From the NCBI GenBank assembly GCA_024516035.1, contig CM044958.1:4482574-4546573 (forward strand): a stretch of DNA of 64,000 nt. The letters run 5' to 3'. The notes under the pieces are model-generated. The model ran no database searches. It saw only the letters and a program-made list of their open reading frames with translations, and was not told the origin of the DNA. Shown here in pieces: positions 19,993 through 30,687 of this stretch. Numbering within the stretch: position 1 is the stretch's first letter; each line of letters opens with the position of its first letter. The translations under genes were made by a program, and so were the position numbers. This stretch comes from Bactericera cockerelli. Its lineage: Eukaryota > Arthropoda > Insecta > Hemiptera > Triozidae.

Positions 19993-20310
19993 CCCGAGTG
20001 GACAGTATCCAATATGCTGTCGAAATGATTTTAAATAGTTAGCGCTGAGCTTTGTACTGAAAATAGGAAAATCCATCTAATGTTGAAAGAAACAAAAGTA
20101 GTCAAGATAATAGCTAGAATTTTAGGGTAACACCAAGATATTCCTTGGCAGTTGTTTGAACGTTAAATCAGTGAACAGTATCCAGTATGCCGTCGAAATG
20201 GACAGCGCTAAGCTTTATGCTGAAAACAGGAAAATCCATCAAATAATGAAAGAAACTAAAGTATTCAAGAAAATAGCTAGAATTTTAGCAAAAGTTGGGA
20301 TAACAACACG
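19985..20310 (+). repeat. Two-copy tandem duplication, about 178-bp period
   Basis: Both copies contain ACAGTATCC, TATGC(T/C)GTCGAAATG, AGCGCT, AAAACAGGAAAATCCATC, GAAAGAAAC and ATAGCTAGAATTTTAG. Copy 1 is about 19985-20135 and copy 2 about 20165-20295. Confidence 0.75.
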
Positions 20311-20758
20311 TATTGATATTCTATAACAGTTGAAGTAGGGAACGTTTAATCCTAAAATATAACATAAGAGAAATCAGCAAACTCCAACCTTCTACTCATG
20401 TAGAAAGCATGTTACAAAATTCCCACGAGTATTTTCAAATTTACTAAATAGTGCATCGGTAATATCGGTATGCACATTGAACATCAAAGCTGGCGGGCGT
20501 CAGTTCCACTTGGATGGGAAATAAATCGTAAATACTCGAAGGGCATAAAAAAATCGAACGTGCAACACATTACAAGCGGTGGGCTCGTAAAAATATGAAA
20601 TAAATATTTTCGTAATATGAAATAAATACGAAAATAGTAGACAAACATGATTCATGCCGGGTGAATTTTTTACACCACGAAATATGTGGTCCAGGCGTTT
20701 TGCTTGGCAAGCTTGTAACGCTTTACAAGCTTTCGATAGCATGGGAATGAATGTATAC

Positions 20759-21083
20759 AGGGTGTTTTAGATGTATGGTTATACAAATGTTAAAACATAC
20801 AAATGTTAAAGGGTTTTTAGACTTGATAAAACAAACATTTTTTTTTTGTTTCTAGAGGCGATTTTGAGTTTACTCTTTTGTTACGGAGCTACGCCCATTT
20901 TTCTTATTTAGTTAGAAAAATTTCGATTTCAAAGTTATTTTTTTTTTTAAATCCAATCATTTTTGACAGCAAAGAAATATTTGCAAAACGGTGAATTCCT
21001 CGGGGAAAAAATGTTTGACTTATTGGTATGTTTTATATTTCTATAACCACTTTAAGTTTGTCACCATAGAGGTGAAACACCCT
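20759..21083. mobile_element. MITE-like element with AGGGTGTTT ends
   Basis: Left CAGGGTGTTTTAG and right GTGAAACACCCTTTAG form a short inverted repeat around AT-rich interior including TTACGGAGCTACGCCCATTT. Such ends are common in arthropod mariner- and Mutator-like MITEs; superfamily unassigned. Confidence 0.6.
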
Positions 21084-21089
21084 TTAGAA

Positions 21090-22845
21090 TTTAGGTAGGT
21101 ACAGTGCAAAACACGGAGAAGGTAATATTGATGGCAATATGCTCTAATAGTCAAAAGTACACCAGTACTTCATGGGAACACGAGAAATGTACTTTTTTAA
21201 TGAAATAATATAGCTCCTCCAAACATCGTGATGGTACTAAAATTAGTACTTTCCAAATAACAACATAACGAAAAGACAAAAAAAGTACCTAAATGTATAT
21301 AAGTACCTACTTTCAGGGCATTTTTTTGGCAGTGAACCAAAATAAGTCCTTACAGCCACTTTCAATTTTTTGAAATTCAGTACAAATTAAAACCAAGGAC
21401 AATTCCAATAGTTATAGATAGGACTTAAAGTCCTAAAAAATGTGAAAAAGCTGAACATACTAAAGGGATTTTCATTACTAAGAGAGATGATTTTAAAAAA
21501 TGTTGAAATTAATCTCATTATTTAGTATTATCATGTTGGTCGGTCCACGTTGTAGGAGCATTATTTTAACACACAAACATAAATTAAACTCAAGTAGAAA
21601 TTTCAATTGTAATTGACTTGCCCATTTAAGTTTTGAAAATTCATGCAAATATATTGATTCTAGCTATTTAAATTTTGCATTTCCATCGATTAAAGACTGT
21701 GGAATTCATTAAATAATTTCCAGATTTATTATTTAGTTGGAAAACTACATATTACGTGAAATCTGATTTTTTGCTACTTTCAATGAAATTCGGATTCAAT
21801 TTAAAACTGATTTGAAATTCGGAATTCTATGAAATGCTGAGTTCAGTTTAGTGTTTTACGAGACTTCACAATCTGCTAGTCAGTCTGCTGTCGACATCTT
21901 TAGTCTCACCGTCATCAAAGTCAAACAACAAGTAAAAGACGGCAAGGTAGGAAGAGCCCTTTCATAAATTTCATTTCCATCTTAACCTTATTATTTTCTC
22001 TCAAAACAAAGGTCACACTTCTGTGACCTTCAGTGAAAGCTTTGTTGAGTAAATTATATTTGACTTTGTAGGTATTTACTGTATTTACTGTATTTTTCTT
22101 CTTATTCTTCTTCTTCTATTGTTATGCTGTCAGGTACATTTTTACTTTTTTTTGATTTTTTTTTTTTTTTTTTTAGTTTTTATAGAGCCGATCGCAGAAG
22201 TCACTAGAATTATAAGGGAAATGGCAAGGGAGATAATAAATATTACGGTCTCCATGTGTGGTTGAGGAACGTTAAACAGGGAGATGACCAGTGCCTCGCT
22301 AGAGGACTATAAAAAGAGAATAGACATGTCGACCCTAACAAGCCAGACATTCTTCTCATAATATTATTTTTTATTTTAATACATAATTTGTTATTTTTGT
22401 TGTTGTTATTCTCCGTCTCCTCATATCATTTTAAAGAAAATAACAATTTATACAAATTCATACAAAATCTGTACATATAAATTAATAATAGTTATAAGAT
22501 TTAAACAAATTAAAAATAGAACTTAGTCAAACCTATAACAAAAATGTCAAAAAGAACTTAAGGCCATTTTTTATTTTATAGATAAATTAAGATTAATACG
22601 AGGATCTCTAGGAGGTAACACTTATCTTTTGCCAAAATAGTAAAGAAATGTGTTGGTGGAAATTTGAAGGTTGGTATTAGGTATATTTCACTTTCCTTAT
22701 ATTTTGTGTAATCTTGATTTATAATTTAGCCCTTAGAGGTGACGGGCTAATTCACGTAGGAACTGTCCCACAAAAAAAAAAAAAAAAAAAATCACCAAAA
22801 AAAAACGCTCTACCGTGGTTTTAAATAATCTTAAAAACTTTCATT
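21090..22845. other. Unclassified AT-rich DNA
   Basis: No open frame with recognisable protein, no SINE boxes and no tandem repeat. One short inverted pair AGGTCACACTTCTGTGACCT at about 22009 is the only local symmetry of note. Confidence 0.5.
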
Positions 22846-22977
22846 CAAACCTCAGTAGCTTGATCGATAAGGCGGCGGACTTGTAATCGGAGATCGGTGG
22901 TTCAAGTCCCGAGTAAAGCAAATATTAAGTAGAGCGAGTTTGAGTAGTTACGTTATCACAAATATGATAACTTAACT
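22846..22977 (+). mobile_element. SINE family B
   Basis: CCTCAGTAGCTTGATCGATA, AGGCGGCGGACTTGTAATCG, GGTGGTTCAAGTCCCGAG, GAGCGAGTTTGAGTAGTTAC and CAAATATGATAACTTAAC. The section between head and body is shortened. Confidence 0.85.
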
Positions 22978-23196
22978 AACCCAAACAGCTCCTAAGAACA
23001 AGAAGGTCTAATTAATATTACTTCTAAAACAGAACTTTCAGTGAAGTAATACGTGAGATGATAAACACAATCTCAAGAGTGGTTACCACCAGGCGAGGCC
23101 GGTGGGAAAATGTTTTAGGGGTGCTAAAAAGAAATTTATGGAGTCGCTCATTCAGTGTATAAACACTATAAACAGTATCCAAGCTAATCATAATAT

Positions 23197-23880
23197 TACT
23201 TCCGAAAATTTCTAATATTAGATTCGGAAGTATTGTGTTCTTTTTTGTAAAAAAGAATATTTTTGTGCTCCGATTTCAATTTTTTTCATATTTCTGGACG
23301 TTCCATAAATTCCTGAACAACTTTGGTTTTGTGTCCGTTTGTCGGTCTGTCAGTCTGTTAAAAATATTCCTTGTAACGCGCAAATCGCGGAAACTACTCA
23401 ACGGATTTGGATGAAATTGCACGCATATAAAAGACGTTCTGCAGATGGTCCCATTGTAAATTCATCAAATTAGTACTAGCGGTTCTGGGTGAAAGAGACC
23501 ATGCGCCTGACCACTAACTTTTTACTTAAACGTTTATATCTCGTGAACGGTACACCCGATTTAGATGAAAGTTTGTATGTATATGCATATTATTGTTGTC
23601 CATAGGCTATTTACATTTGTTTTTTAATTGATTCTAATGTAACTGTGAAATTAAAGAAAATCCGAAATTTTTGACAAAAAAGTCCAAAAAAAGTTCCACG
23701 ACTTCCCGATACAGAATTTCTTTGTAGAATCTAGAATGTAGGAAAAATAATATTCTACCATATAAAAGAAATTTGAAGAAAATCGGTTTAGTAGTTTTGG
23801 AGATACAAGTTATTTTGTATAAAATCTCAAAATTGGCACGTGTTTACCAATGTGAAACAATCACGAGGAAGTAGGTATTG
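23197..23880 (+). mobile_element. ACTTCCG hairpin-ended element, long copy
   Basis: Begins TTACTTCCGAAAATTTCTAA and TATTAGATTCGGAAGTATTG (terminal hairpin), then GTGTTC, ATATTTCTGGACGTTCCATA, GTCGGTCTGTCAGTCTGTTA, AACGTTTATATCTCGTGAAC, and ends CAATCACGAGGAAGT. The second long copy is 31674-32172. No coding sequence; presumably non-autonomous. Confidence 0.8.
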
Positions 23881-24056
23881 TAGCCAATTGGCCATATTTG
23901 GCAGTGTTTTTTTTTTAAAATTCTAATAATGAAATAATTAATTTTCATTCTGCACGAGCTAAGACGTGAGAAAATCCTCTCTTTTTCCTTTTTTGGCCGG
24001 TGCTGCAGTTCCGCAGCTCCCTAGCACCGGCCACGCCTGATTACCACACATAGCAA

Positions 24057-24480
24057 TTAAATTTCCTTTGAAAGTGGAAAGAAGGTTGCAAGATGATGAG
24101 AGCAGCAAAATAAACCAAGCGACTTTTTTTTTTCTATAATTACGAACAGTATTGAAGAGGCACTTGAAGCTCCAGCAGTACCAAACCTAACATTACCTGC
24201 TGTAATTAGTCCTATACTTGAGTTACTTATGCCTCTTATGTGAATCAGAGATCTAAGGGGAGAGCTTATGGGTTGGGTGGAAGAGATTACCCTAGGCAAT
24301 AACCCCGCTCTTTAGTTAGGACATTTGTGTATATTTTATCTATGTTATCTACATAATTTTGTTGTTTATCTTTTCTTTTCTTGTTTATATTGTTCTAAAT
24401 TTTGTATTTAAATTTTTATAATTACTTGTTTGTACATATTTTTACATTATATCCAATTAATAAATAATATAATAATAAGA
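24057..24480 (+). mobile_element. 3' end of a LINE-like element (family I)
   Basis: GGGTTGGGTGGAAGAGATTA, CCCTAGGCAATAACCCCGCT, CTTTAGTTAGGACATTTGTG, a T-rich stretch with TTTTCTTGTTTATATTGTTC and a final AATAAATAATATAATAATAA. Related tails occur at 52920-53355 (+), 55060-55175 (-) and 58100-58205 (-). Repeated 3' ends with a (TAA)-rich terminus suggest 5'-truncated LINE copies; no ORF survives. Confidence 0.6.
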
Positions 24481-24507
24481 GTGTGTCCTAGTGACTTTAC
24501 ATTTTTT

Positions 24508-24660
24508 AAACTTCCCTTATCCTATAGTAAGGACAGTAATGGAATCACCCAAAATTTTCGATGGTCAGCGTTCAGTGCCAAAACACGTTTTAGGGTCCCC
24601 AGACCCTAAATCCAAAATTTTAGCCATTGGTCCGTGTGTCTGTCTGTCGGTCTGGAAAGT
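24508..24660 (+). mobile_element. ACTTTCC-type repeat, 5' part
   Basis: ACTTCCCTTATCCTATAGTA then AGGACAGTAATGGAATCACC, then GTTTTAGGGTCCCCAGACCC and GTGTCTGTCTGTCGGTCTGG. Same architecture as 40988-41668. Confidence 0.7.
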
Positions 24661-24789
24661 GATTAGCAAAACCATTAGTCCGTTCCAGAAACACTTTCAA
24701 AATCCCCGAATCTTGGTTTCAACCTTCACACAGCTCACTCTCATTGTAATTAATACGTTCAAATTGATCAACCAATCAAGGTGTGCTTT

Positions 24790-25018
24790 ATTTTTGACAT
24801 TTTCATGTCTTTGCTCTGGCACATAACCAAAATTATGTGACGAAATTATGTAACGATATTATGTAACGAAATATTGAATTGTAAAGGGAGAGAAGAGGGA
24901 AGGTATGTGTCATGCGCACAGTACGAAATTTGGTCAGTTGGGTTTTGGGCCTTGAATAGTAAAGATGAAAATGTCCCAATGGTTGCAGACTCGTATGCAA
25001 GCGTTTTTTTAAACAAAA
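24790..25018 (+). repeat. Repeat G, copy 1
   Basis: TTTGCTCTGGCACATAACCA, AATTATGTAACG repeats, GTGTCATGCGCACAGTACGA, AATTTGGTCAGTTGGGTTTT, AAAATGTCCCAATGGTTGCA and GACTCGTATGCAAGCG. Found inverted at 62119-62335, in both places attached to a SINE F head. Confidence 0.88.
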
Positions 25019-25057
25019 ATTTAACATCGCTTTCAACTGCATGGTCATATCAGTAGT
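25019..25057 (-). mobile_element. SINE E tail fragment inserted between repeat G and SINE F
   Basis: AATTTAACATCGCTTTCAAC then TGCATGGTCATATCA matches the minus-strand 3' end of family E (as at 2751 and 45731). The corresponding position in the 62-kb copy lacks it. Confidence 0.75.
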
Positions 25058-25140
25058 CACCGTGGCAGAGTGAGTTAGCGCGCTAGGCATTGTACGCATG
25101 GTGACCTGGGTTCGATTCCCAGCGGGACAGGAATTTTTAA
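25058..25140 (+). mobile_element. SINE family F head
   Basis: GTCACCGTGGCAGAGTGAGT, TAGCGCGCTAGGCATTGTAC, GTGACCTGGGTTCGATTCCC (B box), AGCGGGACAGGAATTTTT. Intact tRNA-like head; the GAGGTATGAG body is missing. Confidence 0.85.
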
Positions 25141-25504
25141 TTTTTTTTATTGGATTAGGAAATTATTTAGACTGTCAGCGCAAGACAGGTAGTCCCATTA
25201 TGTGTGTGTTGTGTGATTTGGACATTATGAGAGTGGAGAGTGTTTCTAGAACGGGCTTTCAGGTTCTCGTTCCAGGAAGCACTTTCAAAATCCCCGAAAC
25301 ACCCTTGTCACCGTCGTTTTACCTTTTAATAGTGCATTCAAAGAATGCATTATTCAATTAAGTTTGTGTTTGACTTGGGGTTGGGGTAAACACAACTAAG
25401 AGTGCTTTTTAGAACTAGGACTTAAAGTGAAATCCATACAATTATATCCCTTGCCTTTTATCTCATATTGGATTATGTTGCTATTGAGGTCGGCATTGTT
25501 TAAC

Positions 25505-25760
25505 CTCATGGTTGAGGTTGGTAGGGAAGATCACACTGGATGCTCTTCCTCTTTTACGGCTGGATGCTCTTCCTAACACGAACGATTCTATTTGGTTTCA
25601 ACGTCCTAAACCAGACGGGGGTTTTACCCTTGCTGGGAATCGTACCAGCTACCCACATTAGCCTTACCCAGCCTGGGTAGCGCCGGAAATGCTAGCCTCA
25701 CATGTTTGGATGGAACAGAAATTTCTTCAAAAGTCTGCCCGAACCGAGGATCGATATAGA
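25505..25760 (-). mobile_element. SINE family D, body and tail
   Basis: Plus-strand view: AACCTCATGGTTGAGGTTGG, ACGGCTGGATGCTCTTCCTA, ACGATTCTATTTGGTTTCAA, GCTGGGAATCGTACCAGCTA, CCCAGCCTGGGTAG, TTGGATGGAACAGA. The tRNA head (CCGAACCGAGGATCGATA) is decayed. A short stretch around GGATGCTCTTCC is duplicated. Confidence 0.82.
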
Positions 25761-25764
25761 CATT

Positions 25765-26155
25765 ATTGACCAAAAGTATTTATTTCTCCATACGACAGTT
25801 CCATAGCAAATGTCAGGTTACACGCTTCACTTATCCCCCGTCACAAAGCAGTAATTAATTTAGAGGAAATCTTGGCACTGGTTGCAACGTTTCCTCATTA
25901 GTTTGGAACTGTGCAATGTGTCCTGTCACTTACAGCAGCAGCTAACGTTCTCTCCGTCCGTCCTACTCTTCTCTTATATCAGACACTTTGGGGAGTTATC
26001 TCTGAAAATGAGCAAAGACGATGCGATATCAGATAGATAAACATAAAGCCGGGCACATAATGCCATATGAATTCATTGCCATGTGTTAGATAATATTGGT
26101 AAAGTTTGCCACGCTATCGACGATTTTTACCGACTACCTTCGTGTAATTAATTAG
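25765..26155. other. Unclassified, higher-complexity sequence
   Basis: No repeat family or protein recognised. Composition is more balanced than surrounding DNA, with AATTAATT motifs at about 25853 and 26149. Confidence 0.4.
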
Positions 26156-26156
26156 C

Positions 26157-26411
26157 AAGCCAGAGGAAACACGAAAAATATTTTAACATCAAAACCAAGG
26201 ATACATCTTCAAAGGATTGGATTTGAGACCATGGGGACATTGAGAGAACACAAATTTCAAGAATTAGGAATAAACACACTAAATTTAGTATTCAAGAGAA
26301 TTAGGAAATAAATTAGTTGAAGAGACTGGAGATAAGAGGCAGCACTACCTCATCCAACGTTTGAGCCTGGCCATTCAGAAGGGGAATGCAGCCAGCATTG
26401 CGGGCTCCAAA
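26157..26411 (+). pseudogene. Second copy of the retroelement-type C-terminus (GNAA protein), badly broken
   Basis: Pieces in different frames align with the end of the 6592-7363 protein: RKHEKYFNIKTK (about 26170), GFETMGTLREHKFQELG (about 26220), then, after a repeated segment and a frameshift, NKLVEETGDKRQHYLIQRLS and LAIQKGNAASIAG (to about 26411). The motif FETMG corresponds to VETMG, and QKGNAAS to QRGNAAS. Multiple frameshifts and a local duplication (TTCAAG.AATTAGGAA twice) show an old insertion. Finger and nuclease-like motifs are not preserved. Confidence 0.6.
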
Positions 26412-26649
26412 TTGAAGTGTTGTGTTATAAAAATAAAAATAAATGCAATGTGCAATGTTTCTCGCAAACTAGAGGAAAGCCATAACGTGTACAAAAATAA
26501 AAAGTGAGGAAATTAATTCGTCTCCTGAAAAAAGCGAATAGATAGTTATGTTCTTTGTAGGTATTTCACAAATTTTAAATTCACGGATCAGAACGAACGA
26601 CAGATTTTAAAGTTCCAATCTTTTGTATAATATGCAGTGTACTTATTCT

Positions 26650-26845
26650 GTCCGGTGCTCGGTAGCTCTGTGAATCCAGAAGTTCCAGAGGTCGTGGGTT
26701 CGAAACCCAGCCGGTACATGACAAGTCATCCTCCCATTTGGTATTTTTACCACATAATAATATATCTTGGGCTTACTGCTGAAATAATGGGACTTTAATA
26801 GTCCTTATGGGCAGTATAAAAAAGGCGATATTATTATTAGTACGA
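26650..26845 (+). mobile_element. SINE family A, internal deletion in head
   Basis: TCCGGTGCTCGGTAGCTCTG lacks most of the A-box region; then CCAGAGGTCGTGGGTTCGAA, ACCCAGCCGGTACATGACAA, CATTTGGTATTTTTACCACA, TGCTGAAATAATGGGACTTT, GGGCAGTATAAAAAAGGCGA and ATT repeats. Confidence 0.85.
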
Positions 26846-27449
26846 AGATTGCATTCACACCATTGCTTCATCCTCTTGATTTCCGAGAAAAATTCCATTT
26901 CTTGTATTTCCTTGGCTCTCTTTCATTTCTCGGAAATTGTTGAACTTCAACCCAAACTAATGGGGACACCGAGTCTTTCATGTAGAAAGCCATTCATATC
27001 ATTATTCTGTCATGCGAATCTTAGGTACTCGATAGTAATATATGAGGTAAAACTTATTTACAACCCAACCCTTGTCACAAAAAATGCAAATGCAGCAAAT
27101 CCAAAGAATGAATTGAAAAATATTATTATAATGTTACCATTTGTTTTATCATATACGATTGTAAAGGTCAAGTACGAATTATGAATCCATCAATGATTCA
27201 TCATTAAAAGAATTTGTATTCAGAGACGAGACATCTGGTATAACATGTCATGTTAGCTAATACGTATTTCTGTTATTTAGTGCCATATAAGCTTTTGTGT
27301 GGAACAGATATAGCTGATACGTAAACATCGATTTAAAAAAACTCGGAATAAAATGGAAATATTTCGAAATATCAAAACCTAGAATTTTTTAAAAAAAGAA
27401 AGAAAAAACCCTTTAAGTTATCCTTAAAATGAGAAAGCCCCCATGGAAA

Positions 27450-27620
27450 TCTCTGTGGTTTGATAACCACTGCTCATAACGCTACAGAGTTCAAATGTTC
27501 GAAACCCAGATTTTTCAGATTAACAGTAGCAGGGTACCCCAATAACTGGAGAGTAATGGATCTAAATTACTCAAATCAGGACATTGTAAAGCAAATGAAA
27601 TCATTGGACATGATAATTGA
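27450..27620 (+). mobile_element. Old, diverged SINE D-like element
   Basis: A tRNA-like head (AAATGTTCGAAACCCAG) is followed by GGGTACCCCAATAACTGGAG and ATCAGGACATTGTAAAGCAA with ATGAAATCATTGGA, which follow the block order of family D at low identity. Confidence 0.4.
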
Positions 27621-28175
27621 TTAGAGAATATGGGCGTCCGTCGTAACACGAGTAAAATCCACCAAGAGATAATTACATCAAAACTCACAATAACGGAATA
27701 ATTGTAGTCACAAAATGTCTTCTGACAATATCTCAGAGATTCTGCATTTCCAAAGTGGGTGAATGAAACCCCCCAAGAAAACAAACGAAAAACAATGAGC
27801 TGGAAATGCAACATATCAATAAAAAGTTAGACGGATACAGAACACGAGATAATAAAATAAATGTGAAGAAAAAATACAAAGAGGAGAAAGAAATAAGATA
27901 AAACAATCTTAGATGCGAGGGTTAGGGGTAGGAAATTGAAAAACCCATCTTGTTTGTTAAATTCAGAAATGGAAAAATCTCGACTGTAGTTTCTGACATG
28001 TTCGAGATATTCTTTGGAACAATTGGAAGCTCACCTGTTGATAGAAAAATTTAGGCCATTGCCATGATACGACAGCGAAAAATGGTAAATACATTTAACA
28101 ATATTTTTTTGAAGTATTGTTCTAAGGAAGCAATGGTTCTTAGCTCCACTTACAAGAACAATGATAGAAGAAGTT

Positions 28176-28291
28176 GTATATGTATGTAATATTATATAAA
28201 ACTAGGATTCTTTAATTTGAATCTAAAGAATTTAAATCTAAAGATTTTAAATTAAAGAATCCTAGTTTTATATAATATTACATACATATAC
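28176..28291. repeat. Hairpin with 43-bp perfect arms
   Basis: GTATATGTATGTAATATTAT... at 28176-28218 is the exact reverse complement of 28249-28291; the 30-bp loop itself contains AATCTAAAGA twice. Likely a tiny MITE. Confidence 0.85.
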
Positions 28292-28454
28292 CTAAGAATT
28301 TGGATTTCTAATATGAACCTAATAACAAAGAAGAAGTTGTGAAAGTAAAAATAAAAATAATTAGAATGCATTCAAAAAGACAATGAACATTTGAAAATAG
28401 CACAAAAAATTATACACATACCGATTGCATAAACTCAAGTTTGTAAAAAAAAAC

Positions 28455-28540
28455 ATTCCCAATCACGGACACAATACACCCTCGTGATTAGTATTCACAG
28501 ACTAGCGCCTTGACCACTTGACCACCAATGCACGGTGTCC
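28455..28540 (-). mobile_element. SINE family C head, diverged
   Basis: Minus strand: TGCATTGGTGGTCAAGTGGT, CAAGGCGCTAGTCTGTGAAT. The B box is decayed (GTGTATTGTGTCC). Confidence 0.6.
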
Positions 28541-28947
28541 ATTCGTCTTATACTTCCATACTTAAAACTTTTTTTGAATGTACGAAGATATTTAATCTTG
28601 TTAAAAGTTTTCTTTTTTTCTCTTCTTCTTCCACTTGCATTGTCCCAAACTTACTGAGGGTCTGCGTTATCTCTTCCTTATGATTTAGAGTGTTTAGCTC
28701 GGACAATCCAACTCTCTACGGCCTTTCTAATCTATTTCGTTAAGGACGTCAAAGATTTGCTTTAAAAAAAAAAATGAGTTTTTCACAGCCTTTTTTATTT
28801 CGTAGCCATGAAAAAGGAGCTACTGTGGACGCCGGTGGTCTGTGTTGTATTTATTGTCCTGCCTGACAACCTCCTAATTCCTTACTACATTTCTATAAGA
28901 AATATACAGATTCATAATATAAGAAATAGATTGGAAACAATAATTAT

Positions 28948-29097
28948 TAAGAGTTATCATATTTGTGTTAATCACTTACGTGATATCACAACTACTCAAA
29001 CTCGCTTTACTAAATCCACGCTGAAACCGTGACTTAAACCACCGACCTCCAGATTACAAGTCCATCGCCTTACCGTTCAAGCTACTGAGGTCGGTTA
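28948..29097 (-). mobile_element. SINE family B, full length
   Basis: Plus-strand view: AGTTATCATATTTGTGTTAA, TCACTTACGTGATATCACAA, CAAACTCGCTTTACTAAATC, CACGCTGAAACCGTGACTTA, ACCACCGACCTCCAG, AAGCTACTGAGGTCGGTT. Confidence 0.9.
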
Positions 29098-29549
29098 AAT
29101 AATTATTAAGAACTTTTATGATAAGTTTTCACTACTCTATGCAATTTGTGGTTAGAATAATACTTTCAGTACCTCTACTGTTCTAAATCACTGTTCTAAA
29201 TCAAAGAGCTTCATACTCTTTTACAATCCTATTTGTTCATCGTACTCTAATTGTAAACACGGATTTTTTTTTATTTTTTATAGATTATGTTGTGAAGAAA
29301 GTTGTATAATGTATGTACCTGTTATAAGAATGGATACATATTGTATCAGTATGTACTCATAACACGGAATTGATTCTCTCATTCCAATGGAGTGCTCAAT
29401 GCTCGCTTTGGAAAAGAGAACATTCCTCTAATAGCCTCACTAGGAATTACAGTGGTGCCGCTTCTGTAAGTGCTGTAGAGTGTACAAAGTTGCCAGTTGG
29501 ATTTTTTTTGGGATTTGTTTGTGTACCTAAAATGTTGCTGTTTTTTTCT

Positions 29550-29700
29550 ATACAGGGTGTCCCACCAAAGTTGGACACCTCAAATTACTTGGCCCCTGAA
29601 AGACTTTTTGAAGAAAAAAAAATTAAGGGTTTCAGTTATGAATTTTTTTTTTACAAAGGGTGGTTCAAAAGTCACAAAATAATGTGTCAACTTTCGATTT
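29550..29700 (+). mobile_element. MITE/mariner-like terminus TACAGGGTGTCCCACC
   Basis: TACAGGGTGTCCCACCAAAG followed by AAAGACTTTTTGAAG and GGTGGTTCAAAAGTCACAA is a common arthropod DNA-element end. The other end is not found, so this is a fragment. Confidence 0.4.
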
Positions 29701-30104
29701 TTAAATGGATCGATCTGAATTGGTAATCTTACTTCTAATTGGTTCCGGAGTACTTTTTAAACTAAAATATCACATACAGGTTGTTTTTTTTACCATTTTT
29801 TTATCTCAAATAACTCAATTTCGTTTAATTTTTTCGATAACAAGAATAAATAGTGTTTGTGTAATAAAAACACGCACTTTCAATTGGCAAAAAAAAAAAA
29901 AAAAAAAAACCAGTTTGGTTCATAAGTGAATATTAATGACTTGATTTTTTTTTCCCCTAAAGTTTTATTTTAAAATATTACGTATTAATAATTCCCGCCT
30001 TATTTTACACCTTTTTCGATAGTCATATCGAAAAACAAAACTAAATTTGTTCCTCGTATCCCCACAGTTTTCAGTAAATTTTAATTACGTAAGTAGATAG
30101 TTAT

Positions 30105-30376
30105 AATATAAATAAATAAATAAATGTGTTTCTTTGTGTTATTATATCACAACTTTTAGTGGGTAGCGCAGAATTATAGGACTTTTCTATATCTTTTAAT
30201 GTCCCACTATCTTATTTTTGTCTATAATTCCGCTACTGGTCGCTGCTCACATTAAAGTAGCTACTCATTTTTCCTAACGAGGTATGAGTGGACCCCGAAC
30301 GTCCAAGAACAGAGCAGAAAAATCTTGCCCCGCTTTTTCTGCTCTGTTCCTGGACGTTTGGGGTCCACTCATACCT
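30105..30376 (-). mobile_element. SINE F insertion with inverted second unit and 14-17 bp TSD
   Basis: Family F body on the minus strand (TTCCTAACGAGGTATGAGTG, GACCCCGAACGTCCAAGAAC, AGAGCAGAAAAATC) meets an inverted copy of the same block (TTTTTCTGCTCTGTTCCTGG to CATACCTCG), giving a ~55-bp hairpin centred near 30333. The whole is bounded by CGTAAGTAGATAGTTAT at 30088-30104 and 30377-30393. An AATA-repeat tract lies at the left end. No tRNA head remains. Confidence 0.85.
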
Positions 30377-30455
30377 CGTAAGTAGATAGTTATCAGATAA
30401 TTCCAATGTCAAATTGCATGGGACGCAAGGCTACATAATCTTCCATTATTCGTTA

Positions 30456-30685
30456 CTAGCGGGCTGTCGCCCGCTTTGCGGGCCGAGGCATGGCCGTGAA
30501 AGCAAAAAATCCTTTTTCGCCAATGGCAGGTGTTGTAGTGGGAATTTCGAAAAATCCCGTCTTATTGCACATCTAGACTATAAGACAAAGCTACCAAATT
30601 TCAGCTTCCTAGGACTGACGGTTTGGGCTGTAGAGCGATGATCAGTCAGTGGTCAGTCAGTGACTTTGAAATTTATATATTAAGA
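30456..30685 (-). mobile_element. Non-autonomous Helitron, second copy
   Basis: Minus strand: A|TCTTAATATATAAATTTC ... GCGGGCGACAGCCCGCTAG|T. Same hairpin, same CTAG end and A/T insertion site as 18603-18804, with a longer interior (GGTTTGGGCTGTAGAGCGAT, TCTTATTGCACATCTAGAC). Confidence 0.85.
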
Positions 30686-30687
30686 TT

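Noticed and set aside
19372..20076. 234-residue frame with repeated peptide
   Set aside because: It is the reverse translation of the 20-bp tandem array and neighbouring GA-rich DNA.
22005..22030. Nuclear-receptor site from inverted AGGTCA halves
   Set aside because: Spacing of 8 nt is not a standard arrangement and there is no gene context.
22300..22320. Core promoter with TATA-like CTATAAAAAG
   Set aside because: No initiator, downstream element or coding sequence follows; expected by chance in AT-rich DNA. The same holds near 51199.
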